DNA of 64,000 nucleotides from Paenibacillus sp. JJ-223 (GCF_927798175.1 NZ_CAKMMP010000010.1:1-64000), one strand, 5' to 3'. Shown: positions 1 through 7,921, counted from the stretch's first letter. Numbers and translations: made by a program. Notes: a model not told the origin generated them from the sequence alone.

Positions 1-711
1 CCCCCCGCCGCAGCCCCTGCGGGCGCTGCGGCAGGGCACGCGCCTGTCACCCACGAGGGGGACCCGTGGGTGGGGCGCGTGCTGAAGCTGCTCGGTGCGG
101 AGCACGAGCAGCAGGCCGTGCACGGCGCGGCTGCGCAAGCGCGCGCCGGAGAGGCGGCGAGTCCGGCTGGCGCGGACTCGCTGAAGGGCCTGCTGCTGCA
201 GCTTGCAAGCAGCGATGGAGCTCCGGCGGCTCTGAAGGATGCCGCCGTCCAAGCCGTTCAATATCTTACCGGTCAGCAGCTGCTGCTGACGACGGACAGG
301 AATGCTACGTTTGCGCAGATGCACTGGTTTATCCCGATAATTGGGCCGGATGGTGAAGAGACGGCTTCGGTACAAATCCAGTCCCGCCGGGGACAACGCG
401 GCGAGCTGGATGCAGCAAATTGCCGGCTGTGGTTTGACCTCAACATGAAAAACCTTGGTCCTACGCTCGTGGACGTACAGGTCGTTAACCATATCGTCAG
501 TTTGCGGGTACTTAACGATCGGGAAGGGATGGGACCGCTGCTGGAAGGTGGACGACAACTCATCCATCAGGCGCTTGATCAGCTGGGGTATCAGCTGCTA
601 AGCTTCCGGACGGAGCCTTGGCCTGCAGATAAAGAGCCTGGAGGCGAACGGAAAGTTAGCGCTTCGGATTATAGTCCTGACCGATACAAAGGGGTGGACG
701 TGAAAATATGA
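1..711 (+). CDS. FliK-like C-terminal domain protein at the ylqG position, 5' end cut by window
   Basis: The reading frame is open from the first base and ends at TGA 709-711, so at least 236 C-terminal residues are present. The GTG at 70 is probably internal. The first ~80 residues are Ala/Gly/Pro-rich and low in complexity. The last ~100 residues resemble the FliK hook-length-control C-terminal domain: a segment with NLGPTLVDVQ, a strand VSLRVL, then a helix LIHQALDQLGYQL. This parallels LGKLDVQIS and LRTSLAAQGI in the true FliK of this window. The neighbouring FlhB-like gene overlaps by 4 bases (ATGA) and the order matches B. subtilis ylqG-ylqH. Function is unknown; a FliK-type partner of the next product is inferred. 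Confidence 0.7.
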   Translation, partial: PPAAAPAGAAAGHAPVTHEGDPWVGRVLKLLGAEHEQQAVHGAAAQARAGEAASPAGADSLKGLLLQLASSDGAPAALKDAAVQAVQYLTGQQLLLTTDRNATFAQMHWFIPIIGPDGEETASVQIQSRRGQRGELDAANCRLWFDLNMKNLGPTLVDVQVVNHIVSLRVLNDREGMGPLLEGGRQLIHQALDQLGYQLLSFRTEPWPADKEPGGERKVSASDYSPDRYKGVDVKI

Positions 712-1016
712 AGGATGAGGTTCAGCCCAATGGGTTGTCCAAAAGAGCCGTTGCGCTGAAATACATTCCGGGAGAGACGGATGCTCCCGTTGTTGTAGCC
801 AAAGGACGAGGCAAAGTTGCGGAAGCCATTCTGGAAAAGGCAAAGGAAAACGGGGTTCCCGTTCAGGAGGACGCCGCCCTGGTGGAAGTGTTGTCCAAAC
901 TCGATTTGGACGAGCAGATTCCTGCCGAGCTGTATCAACTGGTTGCGGAAATATTGACTTATATTTACCGTGCCGATCGAATGGCTTCTGCGCAAGAGGA
1001 TGGAGACGCATGGTAA
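708..1016 (+). CDS. ylqH: FlhB/EscU C-terminal-like protein YlqH
   Basis: A 102-residue protein that covers only the cytoplasmic C-terminal domain of FlhB/YscU-type export switches. It aligns by eye with the C-terminus of the full FlhB at 32386-33468: AVALKY, then AKG, AKENGV, IPAELYQ and VAEILTYIY. The transmembrane part is absent. The NPTH autocleavage motif that precedes AVALKY in FlhB is replaced by LSKR, so the canonical switch cleavage is not possible. It starts in an ATGA overlap with the upstream FliK-like gene and overlaps yraN by 7 bases, so the three genes are probably co-translated. Role unknown; the family is found widely in Firmicutes at this locus. Confidence 0.85.
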   Translation: MKDEVQPNGLSKRAVALKYIPGETDAPVVVAKGRGKVAEAILEKAKENGVPVQEDAALVEVLSKLDLDEQIPAELYQLVAEILTYIYRADRMASAQEDGDAW

Positions 1017-1411
1017 ACGACAAGTCGAATCCATCCAAGGCAATCAGGCTTACGCGCCAACAAAAAGGCAGAATTGGAGAAGAGGCGGCTTTAGCTTGGC
1101 TCAAGGAGCAAGGATACCTGATTCTGGAACGCAATTGGCGTTGTCGAAGCGGCGAGATTGATATCATCGCGCAACTGGATGGGCTGGTCATTTTTGTGGA
1201 AGTACGGAGTCGAAGCCATGTCTCCAAATTCGGAACGCCCCAAGAATCGGTAGATGCCCGGAAAATACATCAGGTTCGTTCAACGGCTGCGGTTTACCTG
1301 CAAAGCCGGGAGACGGCATCTCAGCCGCAAATTCGTTTTGACGTGGTCGCTGTGATGCTGGATCATCGCGGAACGACCGTTTCGGTGAATCATATCGTCA
1401 ATGCGTTCTGA
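1010..1411 (+). CDS. yraN: UPF0102/YraN family endonuclease-like protein
   Basis: A 133-residue protein of the YraN (UPF0102) family, a small nuclease-like fold related to Holliday-junction resolvases. The expected motifs are present: GRIGEEAALAWL near residues 21-32, RCRSGEIDIIA (~46-56) and the FVEVRSR strand (~64-70), which supply the acidic and basic residues of a PD-(D/E)XK-like site. Its biochemical function is not established; a role in DNA processing is family-based inference. It overlaps the end of ylqH, starts at ATG 1010 and is followed by a strong terminator, so it ends the operon that enters from the left edge. Confidence 0.9.
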   Translation: MVNDKSNPSKAIRLTRQQKGRIGEEAALAWLKEQGYLILERNWRCRSGEIDIIAQLDGLVIFVEVRSRSHVSKFGTPQESVDARKIHQVRSTAAVYLQSRETASQPQIRFDVVAVMLDHRGTTVSVNHIVNAF

Positions 1412-1459
1412 GAGGCCATGGTGTGACCAAGCGGCACATACGCATAAGAGAATTTGATA

Positions 1460-1508
1460 GAGGCATGTCCGAGGCAGAATCCTTGTCACTCGGAACAAGC
1501 CTCTTTTT
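1460..1508 (+). terminator. Rho-independent terminator after yraN
   Basis: GAGGC (1460-1464) pairs with GCCTC (1499-1503) and TCCGAG (1468-1473) pairs with CTCGGA (1489-1494), giving a two-part stem followed by a run of T. Confidence 0.8.
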
Positions 1509-1520
1509 GTTGTAGGTGTT

Positions 1521-1550
1521 TTGAATATGCCCGCTGGCTGGGTGTATAAT
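1521..1550 (+). promoter_or_regulatory. Possible sigma-A promoter of the nitroreductase gene
   Basis: TTGAAT (1521-1526), an 18-base spacer and a perfect TATAAT (1545-1550). It lies just after the yraN terminator and about 110 bases ahead of the nitroreductase start. Confidence 0.5.
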
Positions 1551-1661
1551 GGAGCAGCATGGCGTACGATTTAAAAAACAGGAAATGATCTCGCATATTT
1601 GATTGCCGGACTTCGATCTCAAACCCATTACCATATCATTGGCAGGAGGTATCCTATTTTT

Positions 1662-2213
1662 ATGAACAATTCCATTCAAACCCATAACGTTGTAAGAGAG
1701 ACCATTCAAAACCGCCGTACCGTCAAAAAATTCAAACAAGAAGCGGTTCCGACTTCCACGATCGTTGAGCTGCTGGACACGGCCGTGTGGGCACCGAACC
1801 ACAAATTGCGGGAGCCATGGAGATTTGTGCTTTTCAACGGCGAGGGCAAACAGAAGCTTGCCGATGCCATCGATGCAGAGATGGGCGAAGACAACAAGTT
1901 TTCGGCCAATATCAAACAAGTGCCTGCCGTGCTTCTGGTAGTATTGAAAGAGGACCCAAGGCAAAACGTATGGGACGAGGATTTCGCAGCCGTGAGTGCA
2001 CTGGTGCAAAACTTTATGCTGGCCGCCTGGAGTGAGGAAATCGGAACGTTCTGGGTAACGAAGCCGTTCCTTTACGCTCCGAAATTCCGCGACTTATTGG
2101 ATATTGAGCCGGGGGAAAAAATTATCGGTATGGTTTATCTCGGGTATCCCGAAGTGATTCCACCTGCCCGGGAGCGGACGCCGGCCAAAGAAAAATTAAC
2201 GCTGTTCGAATAA
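1662..2213 (+). CDS. Nitroreductase family protein (FMN-dependent)
   Basis: A 183-residue nitroreductase-fold protein, expected to bind FMN and reduce nitro or quinone-like substrates with NAD(P)H. The N-terminal IQNRRTVKKF motif binds the flavin phosphate in this family. WAPNHKLREPWRFV and the C-terminal IIGMVYLGYP are also typical. ATG 1662 is chosen because AGGAGG lies at 1644-1649 with good spacing; a TTG further upstream has no ribosome-binding site. It stands alone between two terminators with its own promoter. The substrate cannot be told from sequence. Confidence 0.88.
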   Translation: MNNSIQTHNVVRETIQNRRTVKKFKQEAVPTSTIVELLDTAVWAPNHKLREPWRFVLFNGEGKQKLADAIDAEMGEDNKFSANIKQVPAVLLVVLKEDPRQNVWDEDFAAVSALVQNFMLAAWSEEIGTFWVTKPFLYAPKFRDLLDIEPGEKIIGMVYLGYPEVIPPARERTPAKEKLTLFE

Positions 2214-2289
2214 TCTTCGCGAAGGCGATGAGAATAGTGTAACAGCTTCTACTGCTGAGTCTCATTGGTTAAACGCGCAAATCATAATT

Positions 2290-2348
2290 AGCCCCAGCTT
2301 TCTAGCAGCCTTCGGTCATGAAGGTTTCATAAAGCAAGGGGCTTTTTT
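2290..2348 (+). terminator. Terminator after the nitroreductase gene
   Basis: AGCCCC (2290-2295) pairs with GGGGCT (2338-2343), GCTTT (2297-2301) with AAAGC (2331-2335), and an inner CCTTC/GAAGG hairpin lies at 2309-2324. A run of six T follows. Confidence 0.8.
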
Positions 2349-2388
2349 GCGTTGAATTTTCCTGGGTTAAGCCTTGTATCCCTTCAAA

Positions 2389-3990
2389 TCAAAACAGGTT
2401 CATATCCAACTGCCGATATTGAATGGCTTCAGCGACATGTGCCGTCAAGATGACGCCTTCGTGATCGAGATCGGCGATCGTTTGCGCCATTTTGATGATC
2501 CGGTCATGGGCGCGCATGCTTAAATGCAATGCTTGCAACGTATGCTGCAACAACTGCTCTGCTTCTTCAGGCAGCCGTACAGAACGCCGAAGCAGCCTGC
2601 CGGAAAGCTGGCTGTTCCAGCGAATGCCGCTTCCGGCATAGCGTTTTGCCTGGATTTGATGGGCACGCACGACATTGGCCTGCATTTCGGCGGATGTGGG
2701 AGAAGGCGCAGAATGTTTCCATTCGCCGGGTGGCGGCACTTCAATCTGAAGGTCGATTCGATCCAGCAGCGGTCCGGAAATTTTGGCACGGTAAGCCGCG
2801 ACGCGAGACGGAGGGCAGATGCAGCGTTGTTCCTCGCCTCTGGCGGTTAAATACCCGCACGGACATGGGTTCATGGAACAAGCGAGCATGAACTGGGCAG
2901 GGAAGGTGAAGGCAGCCCTGGCCCGGCTTATGGTCACCTTATGATCCTCGAGCGGCTGCCGCAACACTTCAAGCACCTGGCGGTGAAATTCCGGTAGCTC
3001 GTCAAGAAACAGAATGCCCCTGTGGGCCAAACTGACTTCTCCGGGCTTGGGTATGCCGCTTCCTCCAATCAAACCTGACGTCGATATCGTATGATGGGGC
3101 GAACGGTAGGGCCGTTCTGTCACAAGTCCCGATGCGGCTTCTTTCAGTTTGCCCGCAGCGCTCAAAATTTTGGTCACTTCCAGCGCTTCTTCGTCAGATA
3201 ATGGCGGGAGGATGGTTGGAAGCCGCTTGATCAGCATCGTTTTGCCCGTCCCGGGAGGTCCAACGAGCAAAATATTATGCATCCCGGCAGCAGCGATCAT
3301 GAGCGCCCGTTTGGCATGATGCTGCCCAAGAACGTCGGCGTAGTCATCGCGTAATGCTGCGGATGCGGCATGTTGTCCGAAATCCATTGGCCCCGTGCCA
3401 TTGGCAGGAGATTCGAGATGCGCATAGTTATGCAGCTCCACCGGACCTGCGTCCGGCGTGGTTCCTCTGTCTTCGGAACCGGGCTCATGTGCATTCGGAG
3501 CGATGTGCTGAAGATGCCGAATACCATGCACCTGTATTCCGCTGATCAGCGAGCCTTCCGCAAGATTATCGGCAGGCAGGATCACGGAGGTAAAGCCTTG
3601 CCGTTTGGCCAGATCAACCATGGCGAGCACGCCGGGAACGGGCCTGACCGATCCGTCCAGAGCCAGCTCGCCCACAATTAATGTTCGTTCTTCTGCTGGA
3701 AGCACCAATTGTCCGCTGGTTACGAGAAGGGCGATGGCAATCGCAAGGTCGAACGAGGAGCCTTCCTTGCGAAGGTCCGCCGGCGCCAGATTGATGGTGA
3801 TGCGCTGCAACGGATACTGGTACCCGCAGTTTTTGATGGCGGCACGAACCCGTTCGACAGCCTCGCGGATCGCCGAGTCCGGCAAACCTATAATCGCGGT
3901 AAGCGGCAGGCCGTTGGACAAGTCTGTCTCCACTTCGATGAGCATCCCGTCGATGCCGTACAGACAGGCGCTGTGCAATTTTCCGTACAT
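2389..3990 (-). CDS. comM: YifB/ComM family Mg-chelatase-like AAA+ ATPase
   Basis: A 533-residue protein of the ComM/YifB family, AAA+ helicase-like ATPases that help integrate transforming DNA in naturally competent Gram-negative bacteria. The N-terminal Lon-protease-like domain is clear (YGIDGMLIEVETDLSNGLP). Walker A GPPGTGKT is at residues 244-251, Walker B is ILFLDELPEF, and a cysteine-rich CSMNPCPCGY segment ends the Mg-chelatase domain. The start at 3990 is preferred over an in-frame ATG at 4008 because GGGGG lies about 10 bases upstream. With dprA nearby it suggests a DNA-uptake or recombination role, but competence in this organism is inference. Confidence 0.9.
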   Translation of the reverse strand: MYGKLHSACLYGIDGMLIEVETDLSNGLPLTAIIGLPDSAIREAVERVRAAIKNCGYQYPLQRITINLAPADLRKEGSSFDLAIAIALLVTSGQLVLPAEERTLIVGELALDGSVRPVPGVLAMVDLAKRQGFTSVILPADNLAEGSLISGIQVHGIRHLQHIAPNAHEPGSEDRGTTPDAGPVELHNYAHLESPANGTGPMDFGQHAASAALRDDYADVLGQHHAKRALMIAAAGMHNILLVGPPGTGKTMLIKRLPTILPPLSDEEALEVTKILSAAGKLKEAASGLVTERPYRSPHHTISTSGLIGGSGIPKPGEVSLAHRGILFLDELPEFHRQVLEVLRQPLEDHKVTISRARAAFTFPAQFMLACSMNPCPCGYLTARGEEQRCICPPSRVAAYRAKISGPLLDRIDLQIEVPPPGEWKHSAPSPTSAEMQANVVRAHQIQAKRYAGSGIRWNSQLSGRLLRRSVRLPEEAEQLLQHTLQALHLSMRAHDRIIKMAQTIADLDHEGVILTAHVAEAIQYRQLDMNLF

Positions 3991-4083
3991 AAAAAGAAAC
4001 ACCCCCATTTCGTGTGTTGGCTGCGCATAAAGCGGCCGATTCGCGAATGAAGGTGCTTCCTAATCATCTATTAAGCATTGTAT

Positions 4084-4148
4084 ATAAAAGGAAACCGGGC
4101 GTCAACTCCGATTCGGAACCTTACTGCGGATCGATCCGGCCGGTTTCC
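4084..4148 (-). terminator. Terminator after ohr (minus strand)
   Basis: On the minus strand GGAAACCGG (4148-4140) pairs with CCGGTTTCC (4098-4090), followed by TTTTATAT. It separates ohr from comM. Confidence 0.65.
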
Positions 4149-4234
4149 TGAACAGCCGTACATTTCGTATTTCCGTATTCGCAAAAAGAGTAGGCCGGCG
4201 AGCAAGATTCCGGGCATATCCTTTGAAATGGTTA

Positions 4235-4663
4235 TTACAGTACGTTCAACTCAACGTCGATGTTGCCCCGTGTAGCCCGGGAATAAGGACATGCTTGATG
4301 TGCCGCCTCGACCAGCTTCTCCGCAGTGGCTTTGTCCACGCCTTTTGCCAGTACGTCCAGCGTAACAGCGATGCCAAAACCGCCGTCCTCGACTTTGCCG
4401 AAATGAACGGTAGCCGTTACCTCGGAGCCTTCCAGCTTGATTTTTTGCATGCGTGCAACCATGTTGAGCGCACTATCGAAACAAGCCGCGTAACCTGCTG
4501 CAAACAGTTGCTCCGGGTTAGTGCCTTCTCCGCCGGCACCGCCCATTTCTTTCGGTGTGCGGACATCCAAGCGCAGCTCAGGAACGGAGGACTCGACGTA
4601 GCCATTGCGGCCGCCTACTGCTTTCACTGTGGTTTCATACATTTTTTGTTGGATCGTCATCAT
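4235..4663 (-). CDS. ohr: Organic hydroperoxide resistance protein, Ohr/OsmC family
   Basis: A 142-residue thiol peroxidase that reduces organic and fatty-acid hydroperoxides in the cytoplasm. The two redox cysteines are C61 (in AACFDSAL) and C125 (in ACPYSRATRGN). Conserved R19 and E51 (TNPEQLFAAGYAAC), which shape the Ohr active site, are also present, so this is Ohr rather than plain OsmC. It is divergent from the ohrR repressor gene and shares its 190-base regulatory region, the arrangement known from B. subtilis ohrA/ohrR. ATG 4663 has AGGGAG about 9 bases upstream. Reduction by lipoylated proteins is known for the family, not seen here. Confidence 0.95.
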   Translation of the reverse strand: MMTIQQKMYETTVKAVGGRNGYVESSVPELRLDVRTPKEMGGAGGEGTNPEQLFAAGYAACFDSALNMVARMQKIKLEGSEVTATVHFGKVEDGGFGIAVTLDVLAKGVDKATAEKLVEAAHQACPYSRATRGNIDVELNVL

Positions 4664-4686
4664 GATATATCGCTCCCTGTTTTATA

Positions 4687-4715
4687 ATTATATTTTACAC
4701 AATCAAATTTATCAC
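4687..4715 (-). promoter_or_regulatory. Probable ohr promoter
   Basis: On the minus strand a perfect TATAAT -10 lies at 4692-4687, with GTGATA at 4715-4710 as a weak -35 and 17-base spacing. The -35 side overlaps the tandem OhrR box. Confidence 0.45.
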
Positions 4716-4726
4716 AATTAAATTGA
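4697..4726. promoter_or_regulatory. Probable OhrR operator, tandem 15-bp boxes
   Basis: CACAATCAAATTT (4698-4710) and CACAATTAAATTG (4713-4725) repeat with exactly 15-base spacing; the second contains the palindrome CAATT-A-AATTG. This matches the tandem ACAATTAAATTGT-type operator known for B. subtilis OhrR and lies between the divergent ohr and ohrR genes. Confidence 0.7.
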
Positions 4727-4771
4727 AAAGTAAAATAATTTGTGTTCAATTATTCTGTTTTATTTTTAATT

Positions 4772-4780
4772 TGTGATAAT
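4772..4780 (+). promoter_or_regulatory. Possible extended -10 of ohrR
   Basis: TG-T-GATAAT forms an extended -10 about 75 bases ahead of the ohrR start. No good -35 is visible, as is common for extended -10 promoters. Confidence 0.4.
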
Positions 4781-4855
4781 ATAGAGGTTAGATTCCTGAA
4801 TCATGTAACACGATTGTTAGGAATGAATGTTTATATAGGCAGGTGAGAGCAACGG

Positions 4856-5311
4856 ATGCAGGAAGACGTTTTGAAGCTGGATAACCAATTATGTTTTGCG
4901 ATATATGCTTGTTCACGCGAAATTACAAAGATGTATCAGCCTTATCTCGAAGAGCTTGGCGTAACCTATTCGCAATATCTTGTCATGCTCGTGTTGTGGG
5001 AGCGCGGAGAATGTACGGTGAAAGAGATCGGCGAGGCGCTGTATCTGGATTCGGGGACGTTGACCCCTTTGCTGAAACGATTGCAATCGGCCGGCCTCAT
5101 CCATCGTGAACGTTCCGCACAGGATGAACGCAAGGTGCTGATTACGCTGACAGACCCGGGCCGGGAGCTTCGTCAAAAAGCTTTGATGATCCCTGCTTCC
5201 ATCCAGGGCGATGCTTGCTTGAACAACGCCGAATTTCAGACGTTGCTTGACCAATTCAAGGGGCTGCTTCAAAGGGTGCACGAGACGAACATGAAAGAAG
5301 CAAAAAAATAA
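4856..5311 (+). CDS. ohrR: OhrR, MarR-family peroxide-sensing repressor
   Basis: A 151-residue MarR-family winged-helix repressor. LDNQLCFAIYACSRE carries C13, the sensing cysteine of OhrR (C15 in B. subtilis), with the Y17 context conserved. The DNA-binding region LYLDSGTLTPLLKRL and the wing DERKVLITLT are close to B. subtilis OhrR. Extra cysteines are C19, C53 and C121. C121 lies near the position of the resolving cysteine in two-cysteine OhrR of Gram-negatives, so the redox mechanism may differ from the B. subtilis one-cysteine type. It is divergent from ohr and expected to repress it until oxidised by organic peroxides. Confidence 0.93.
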   Translation: MQEDVLKLDNQLCFAIYACSREITKMYQPYLEELGVTYSQYLVMLVLWERGECTVKEIGEALYLDSGTLTPLLKRLQSAGLIHRERSAQDERKVLITLTDPGRELRQKALMIPASIQGDACLNNAEFQTLLDQFKGLLQRVHETNMKEAKK

Positions 5312-5335
5312 AGCATCATCCATGACCAAGAAGAG

Positions 5336-5369
5336 CCTTCGGTAAAAAACCGGAGGTTTTCCAGTTTTA
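5336..5369 (+). terminator. Terminator after ohrR
   Basis: CCTTCGGT (5336-5343) pairs with ACCGGAGG (5349-5356) with one G-T wobble around an A5 loop, followed by TTTTCCAGTTTT. Confidence 0.75.
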
Positions 5370-5436
5370 TCCAAGTATTCACATTGCGGAATCAAATCCA
5401 TATCAAAATGCTGTCTATTCACAGCCACATTTTTAA

Positions 5437-5464
5437 GGAAAGCGTTTTAAAAACATGTTACAAT
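5437..5464 (+). promoter_or_regulatory. Possible sucC promoter with overlapping cre-like site
   Basis: An extended -10 TG-T-TACAAT lies at 5456-5464. Just upstream GGAAAGCGTTTTAA (5437-5450) matches the CcpA cre consensus at about 12 of 14 positions. Placement over the promoter would fit catabolite repression of a TCA-cycle operon. The cre call is inference. Confidence 0.4.
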
Positions 5465-5556
5465 GGACTGGGTTTAAGTAAAAAAAGTCAACAATTGTCT
5501 TTTGTTCGTCATCATAACCCGCCTTGTTGCAGTCATGTTGATAGGAGGATTCGAGA

Positions 5557-6717
5557 ATGAATATCCATGAATATCAAGGAAAAGAAGTACTGAAACAGTA
5601 TGGAGTTGCCGTACCAAACGGGAAGGTTGCTTATACAGTCGATGAAGCGGTTGAAGCCGCAGAGGCACTGGGCAGTCCGGTGACTGTAGTCAAAGCGCAA
5701 ATTCACGCCGGAGGCCGCGGAAAAGCAGGCGGCGTAAAGGTAGCGAAAAGCACGGATGAAGTTCGTGCCTATGCATCCGAGATTTTGGGGAAAGTGCTGG
5801 TTACTCACCAGACTGGACCGGAAGGCAAGGAAGTCAAACGCCTTTTGATCGAAGAGGGCTGCGATATCCGCAAAGAGTATTACGTCGGGGTAGTTGTAGA
5901 CCGGGCCACAGGACGCGTCGTTATGATGGCATCCGAAGAAGGCGGTACCGAGATTGAAGAAGTGGCGGCGGCAACGCCGGAGAAAATCTTCAAAGAAGTG
6001 ATCGATCCTGCCATCGGATTGCAGGTCTTCCAGGCACGCAAGCTGGCATACAGCATCGGCATCCCGAATGAGCTGGTTAATAAAGCCGTGAAGTTCATGG
6101 TTGCGTTGTACACAGCATTTGTCGAAAAAGATTGTTCCATTGCAGAGATCAATCCGCTCGTTGTTACGGGAGATGGAAACGTTATCGCATTGGACGCGAA
6201 GTTGAATTTCGATTCCAACGCATTGTTCCGCCACAAGGATATTCAGGAACTGCGCGACTTGGACGAAGAAGACGAGAAGGAAATCGAGGCTTCCAAATAT
6301 GATCTCAGCTACATAGCGCTGGATGGCAACATCGGCTGTATGGTAAATGGCGCGGGACTGGCGATGGCGACGATGGACATTATCAAATATTACGGCGGAG
6401 ACCCAGCCAACTTCCTGGACGTTGGTGGCGGCGCAACGACGGAGAAAGTCACCGAAGCGTTTAAGATCATTCTATCCGATGCCAAGGTCGAAGGTATTTT
6501 CGTTAACATTTTCGGCGGGATCATGCGCTGTGACGTCATTGCCAATGGCGTGGTTGAAGCCGCGAAGCAGCTCGGCCTGACGAAACCGCTTGTCGTTCGC
6601 CTTGAAGGAACCAACGTGGAATTGGGCAAACGTATTCTGGGCGAATCCGGATTGAATATCGTTCCAGCCGATTCCATGGCCGACGGCGCACAAAAAATTG
6701 TTGCCCTCGTCAAATAA
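5557..6717 (+). CDS. sucC: Succinyl-CoA synthetase, ADP-forming, beta subunit
   Basis: A 386-residue beta subunit of succinyl-CoA synthetase (succinate-CoA ligase), which makes succinate and ATP from succinyl-CoA in the TCA cycle. It opens with [17 protein letters not shown], the ATP-grasp start. Other family signatures are [16 protein letters not shown] (~46-61), [11 protein letters not shown] (~195-205) and the C-terminal ligase domain with [15 protein letters not shown] and [12 protein letters not shown]. Length is normal. AGGAGG precedes ATG 5557. sucD follows after 67 bases containing a small CATGTC/GACATG hairpin, so the two subunits are co-transcribed. Confidence 0.98.
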   Translation: MNIHEYQGKEVLKQYGVAVPNGKVAYTVDEAVEAAEALGSPVTVVKAQIHAGGRGKAGGVKVAKSTDEVRAYASEILGKVLVTHQTGPEGKEVKRLLIEEGCDIRKEYYVGVVVDRATGRVVMMASEEGGTEIEEVAAATPEKIFKEVIDPAIGLQVFQARKLAYSIGIPNELVNKAVKFMVALYTAFVEKDCSIAEINPLVVTGDGNVIALDAKLNFDSNALFRHKDIQELRDLDEEDEKEIEASKYDLSYIALDGNIGCMVNGAGLAMATMDIIKYYGGDPANFLDVGGGATTEKVTEAFKIILSDAKVEGIFVNIFGGIMRCDVIANGVVEAAKQLGLTKPLVVRLEGTNVELGKRILGESGLNIVPADSMADGAQKIVALVK

Positions 6718-6784
6718 GTTCATTCCTTGGTACCGGAGCCATGTCCGGGACATGAAAAATAACCGTAAGGGGATGTGAAGCAAC

Positions 6785-7714
6785 GTGAGTATTTTGGTCG
6801 ATAAAAATACAAAAGTCATTACACAAGGCATTACGGGTTCAACAGGAATGTTCCATACGAAGGGCGCTTTGGATTACGGAACCCAAATGGTCGGCGGCGT
6901 CACGCCGGGCAAAGGCGGAGCGAATGTGGACATCACGCTGGAGAACGGCGAGGTCGTAAGCCTTCCGGTTTACAATACGGTTCTTGAAGCTAAAGAAGCG
7001 ACGGGAGCGACAGCAAGCGTAATCTATGTGCCGCCGGCGTTTGCTGCGGATTCCATCATGGAAGCCGTGGATGCCGAGCTGGATCTGGTGATCTGCATCA
7101 CCGAGGGCATTCCGGTCCTTGACATGGTGAAGGTTTCCCGATTCATGGAAGGCAAAAAGACGGTCCTGATCGGCCCTAACTGTCCGGGCGTGATTACGCC
7201 GGGAGAATGCAAAATCGGAATCATGCCGGGGTACATCCATAAACCAGGACATGTGGGCGTAGTATCCCGCAGCGGAACGTTGACGTATGAGGCCGTACAC
7301 CAGCTGACAACTCGTGGAATCGGTCAATCCTCCGCCGTCGGGATTGGTGGGGACCCTGTCAAAGGTTCCGAGTTCATCGATATTCTGAAACGCTTTAACG
7401 AAGATCCTCAGACTCATGCCGTGATCATGATCGGTGAAATCGGAGGGACTGCGGAAGAAGAAGCAGCCGAGTGGGTTCGCGACAATATGACCAAGCCGGT
7501 GGTAGGTTTCATTGGCGGCGTAACTGCGCCTCCGGGCAAACGCATGGGCCATGCCGGAGCAATCATTTCCGGCGGTAAAGGCACGGCGAAGGAAAAAATC
7601 GCAAAACTCGAATCTTGCGGCATCAAAGTTGCGCCGACGCCATCCGAGATGGGTTCGACGCTCGTAAGCGTGCTCGAAGAAAAAGGCATTTTGAATTTGT
7701 GCACGACACATTAA
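6785..7714 (+). CDS. sucD: Succinyl-CoA synthetase, alpha subunit
   Basis: A 309-residue alpha subunit that binds CoA in its N-terminal Rossmann domain ([10 protein letters not shown], residues 12-21). It carries the phosphorylated active-site histidine H256 in [30 protein letters not shown] (~130-149) and the GGDPVKG segment are typical. It starts at GTG 6785 behind AGGGGATG. With sucC it forms the heterodimer/heterotetramer of the TCA cycle. A strong terminator about 80 bases downstream closes the operon. Confidence 0.98.
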   Translation: MSILVDKNTKVITQGITGSTGMFHTKGALDYGTQMVGGVTPGKGGANVDITLENGEVVSLPVYNTVLEAKEATGATASVIYVPPAFAADSIMEAVDAELDLVICITEGIPVLDMVKVSRFMEGKKTVLIGPNCPGVITPGECKIGIMPGYIHKPGHVGVVSRSGTLTYEAVHQLTTRGIGQSSAVGIGGDPVKGSEFIDILKRFNEDPQTHAVIMIGEIGGTAEEEAAEWVRDNMTKPVVGFIGGVTAPPGKRMGHAGAIISGGKGTAKEKIAKLESCGIKVAPTPSEMGSTLVSVLEEKGILNLCTTH

Positions 7715-7796
7715 AACTTTCCCGTTATAATAGAAGAAACGATGCTCAAAAAATGAGTTTATTTGGGTTATCGACGATATTGTGACACGGAAGGTA

Positions 7797-7848
7797 AGCA
7801 ACCTTTTGTCCCTCATCCGGACGAAGGGTTGCTTTTTTGCGTTTTTTT
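7797..7848 (+). terminator. Terminator of the sucCD operon
   Basis: AGCAACC and TTGTCC on the left pair with GGACGAA and GGGTTGCT on the right, followed by TTTTTTGCGTTTTTTT. The stem lies between about 7797 and 7833. Confidence 0.85.
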
Positions 7849-7921
7849 GTCGCAAACAGGAAGGATTACATTTCACGACAAAGTAAACGCTTGCAATCCG
7901 GGGTCACTTGCCACACAATAT

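Noticed and set aside
66..356. Alternative plus-strand frame at the window start
   Set aside because: Arg/Ala-rich artefact of the GC-rich stretch; the overlapping frame continues into a recognisable FliK-like domain and couples to ylqH.
7698..7731. TATAAT at 7726-7731 just after sucD as a promoter
   Set aside because: No -35 at a usable distance, and the sucCD terminator follows within 70 bases.
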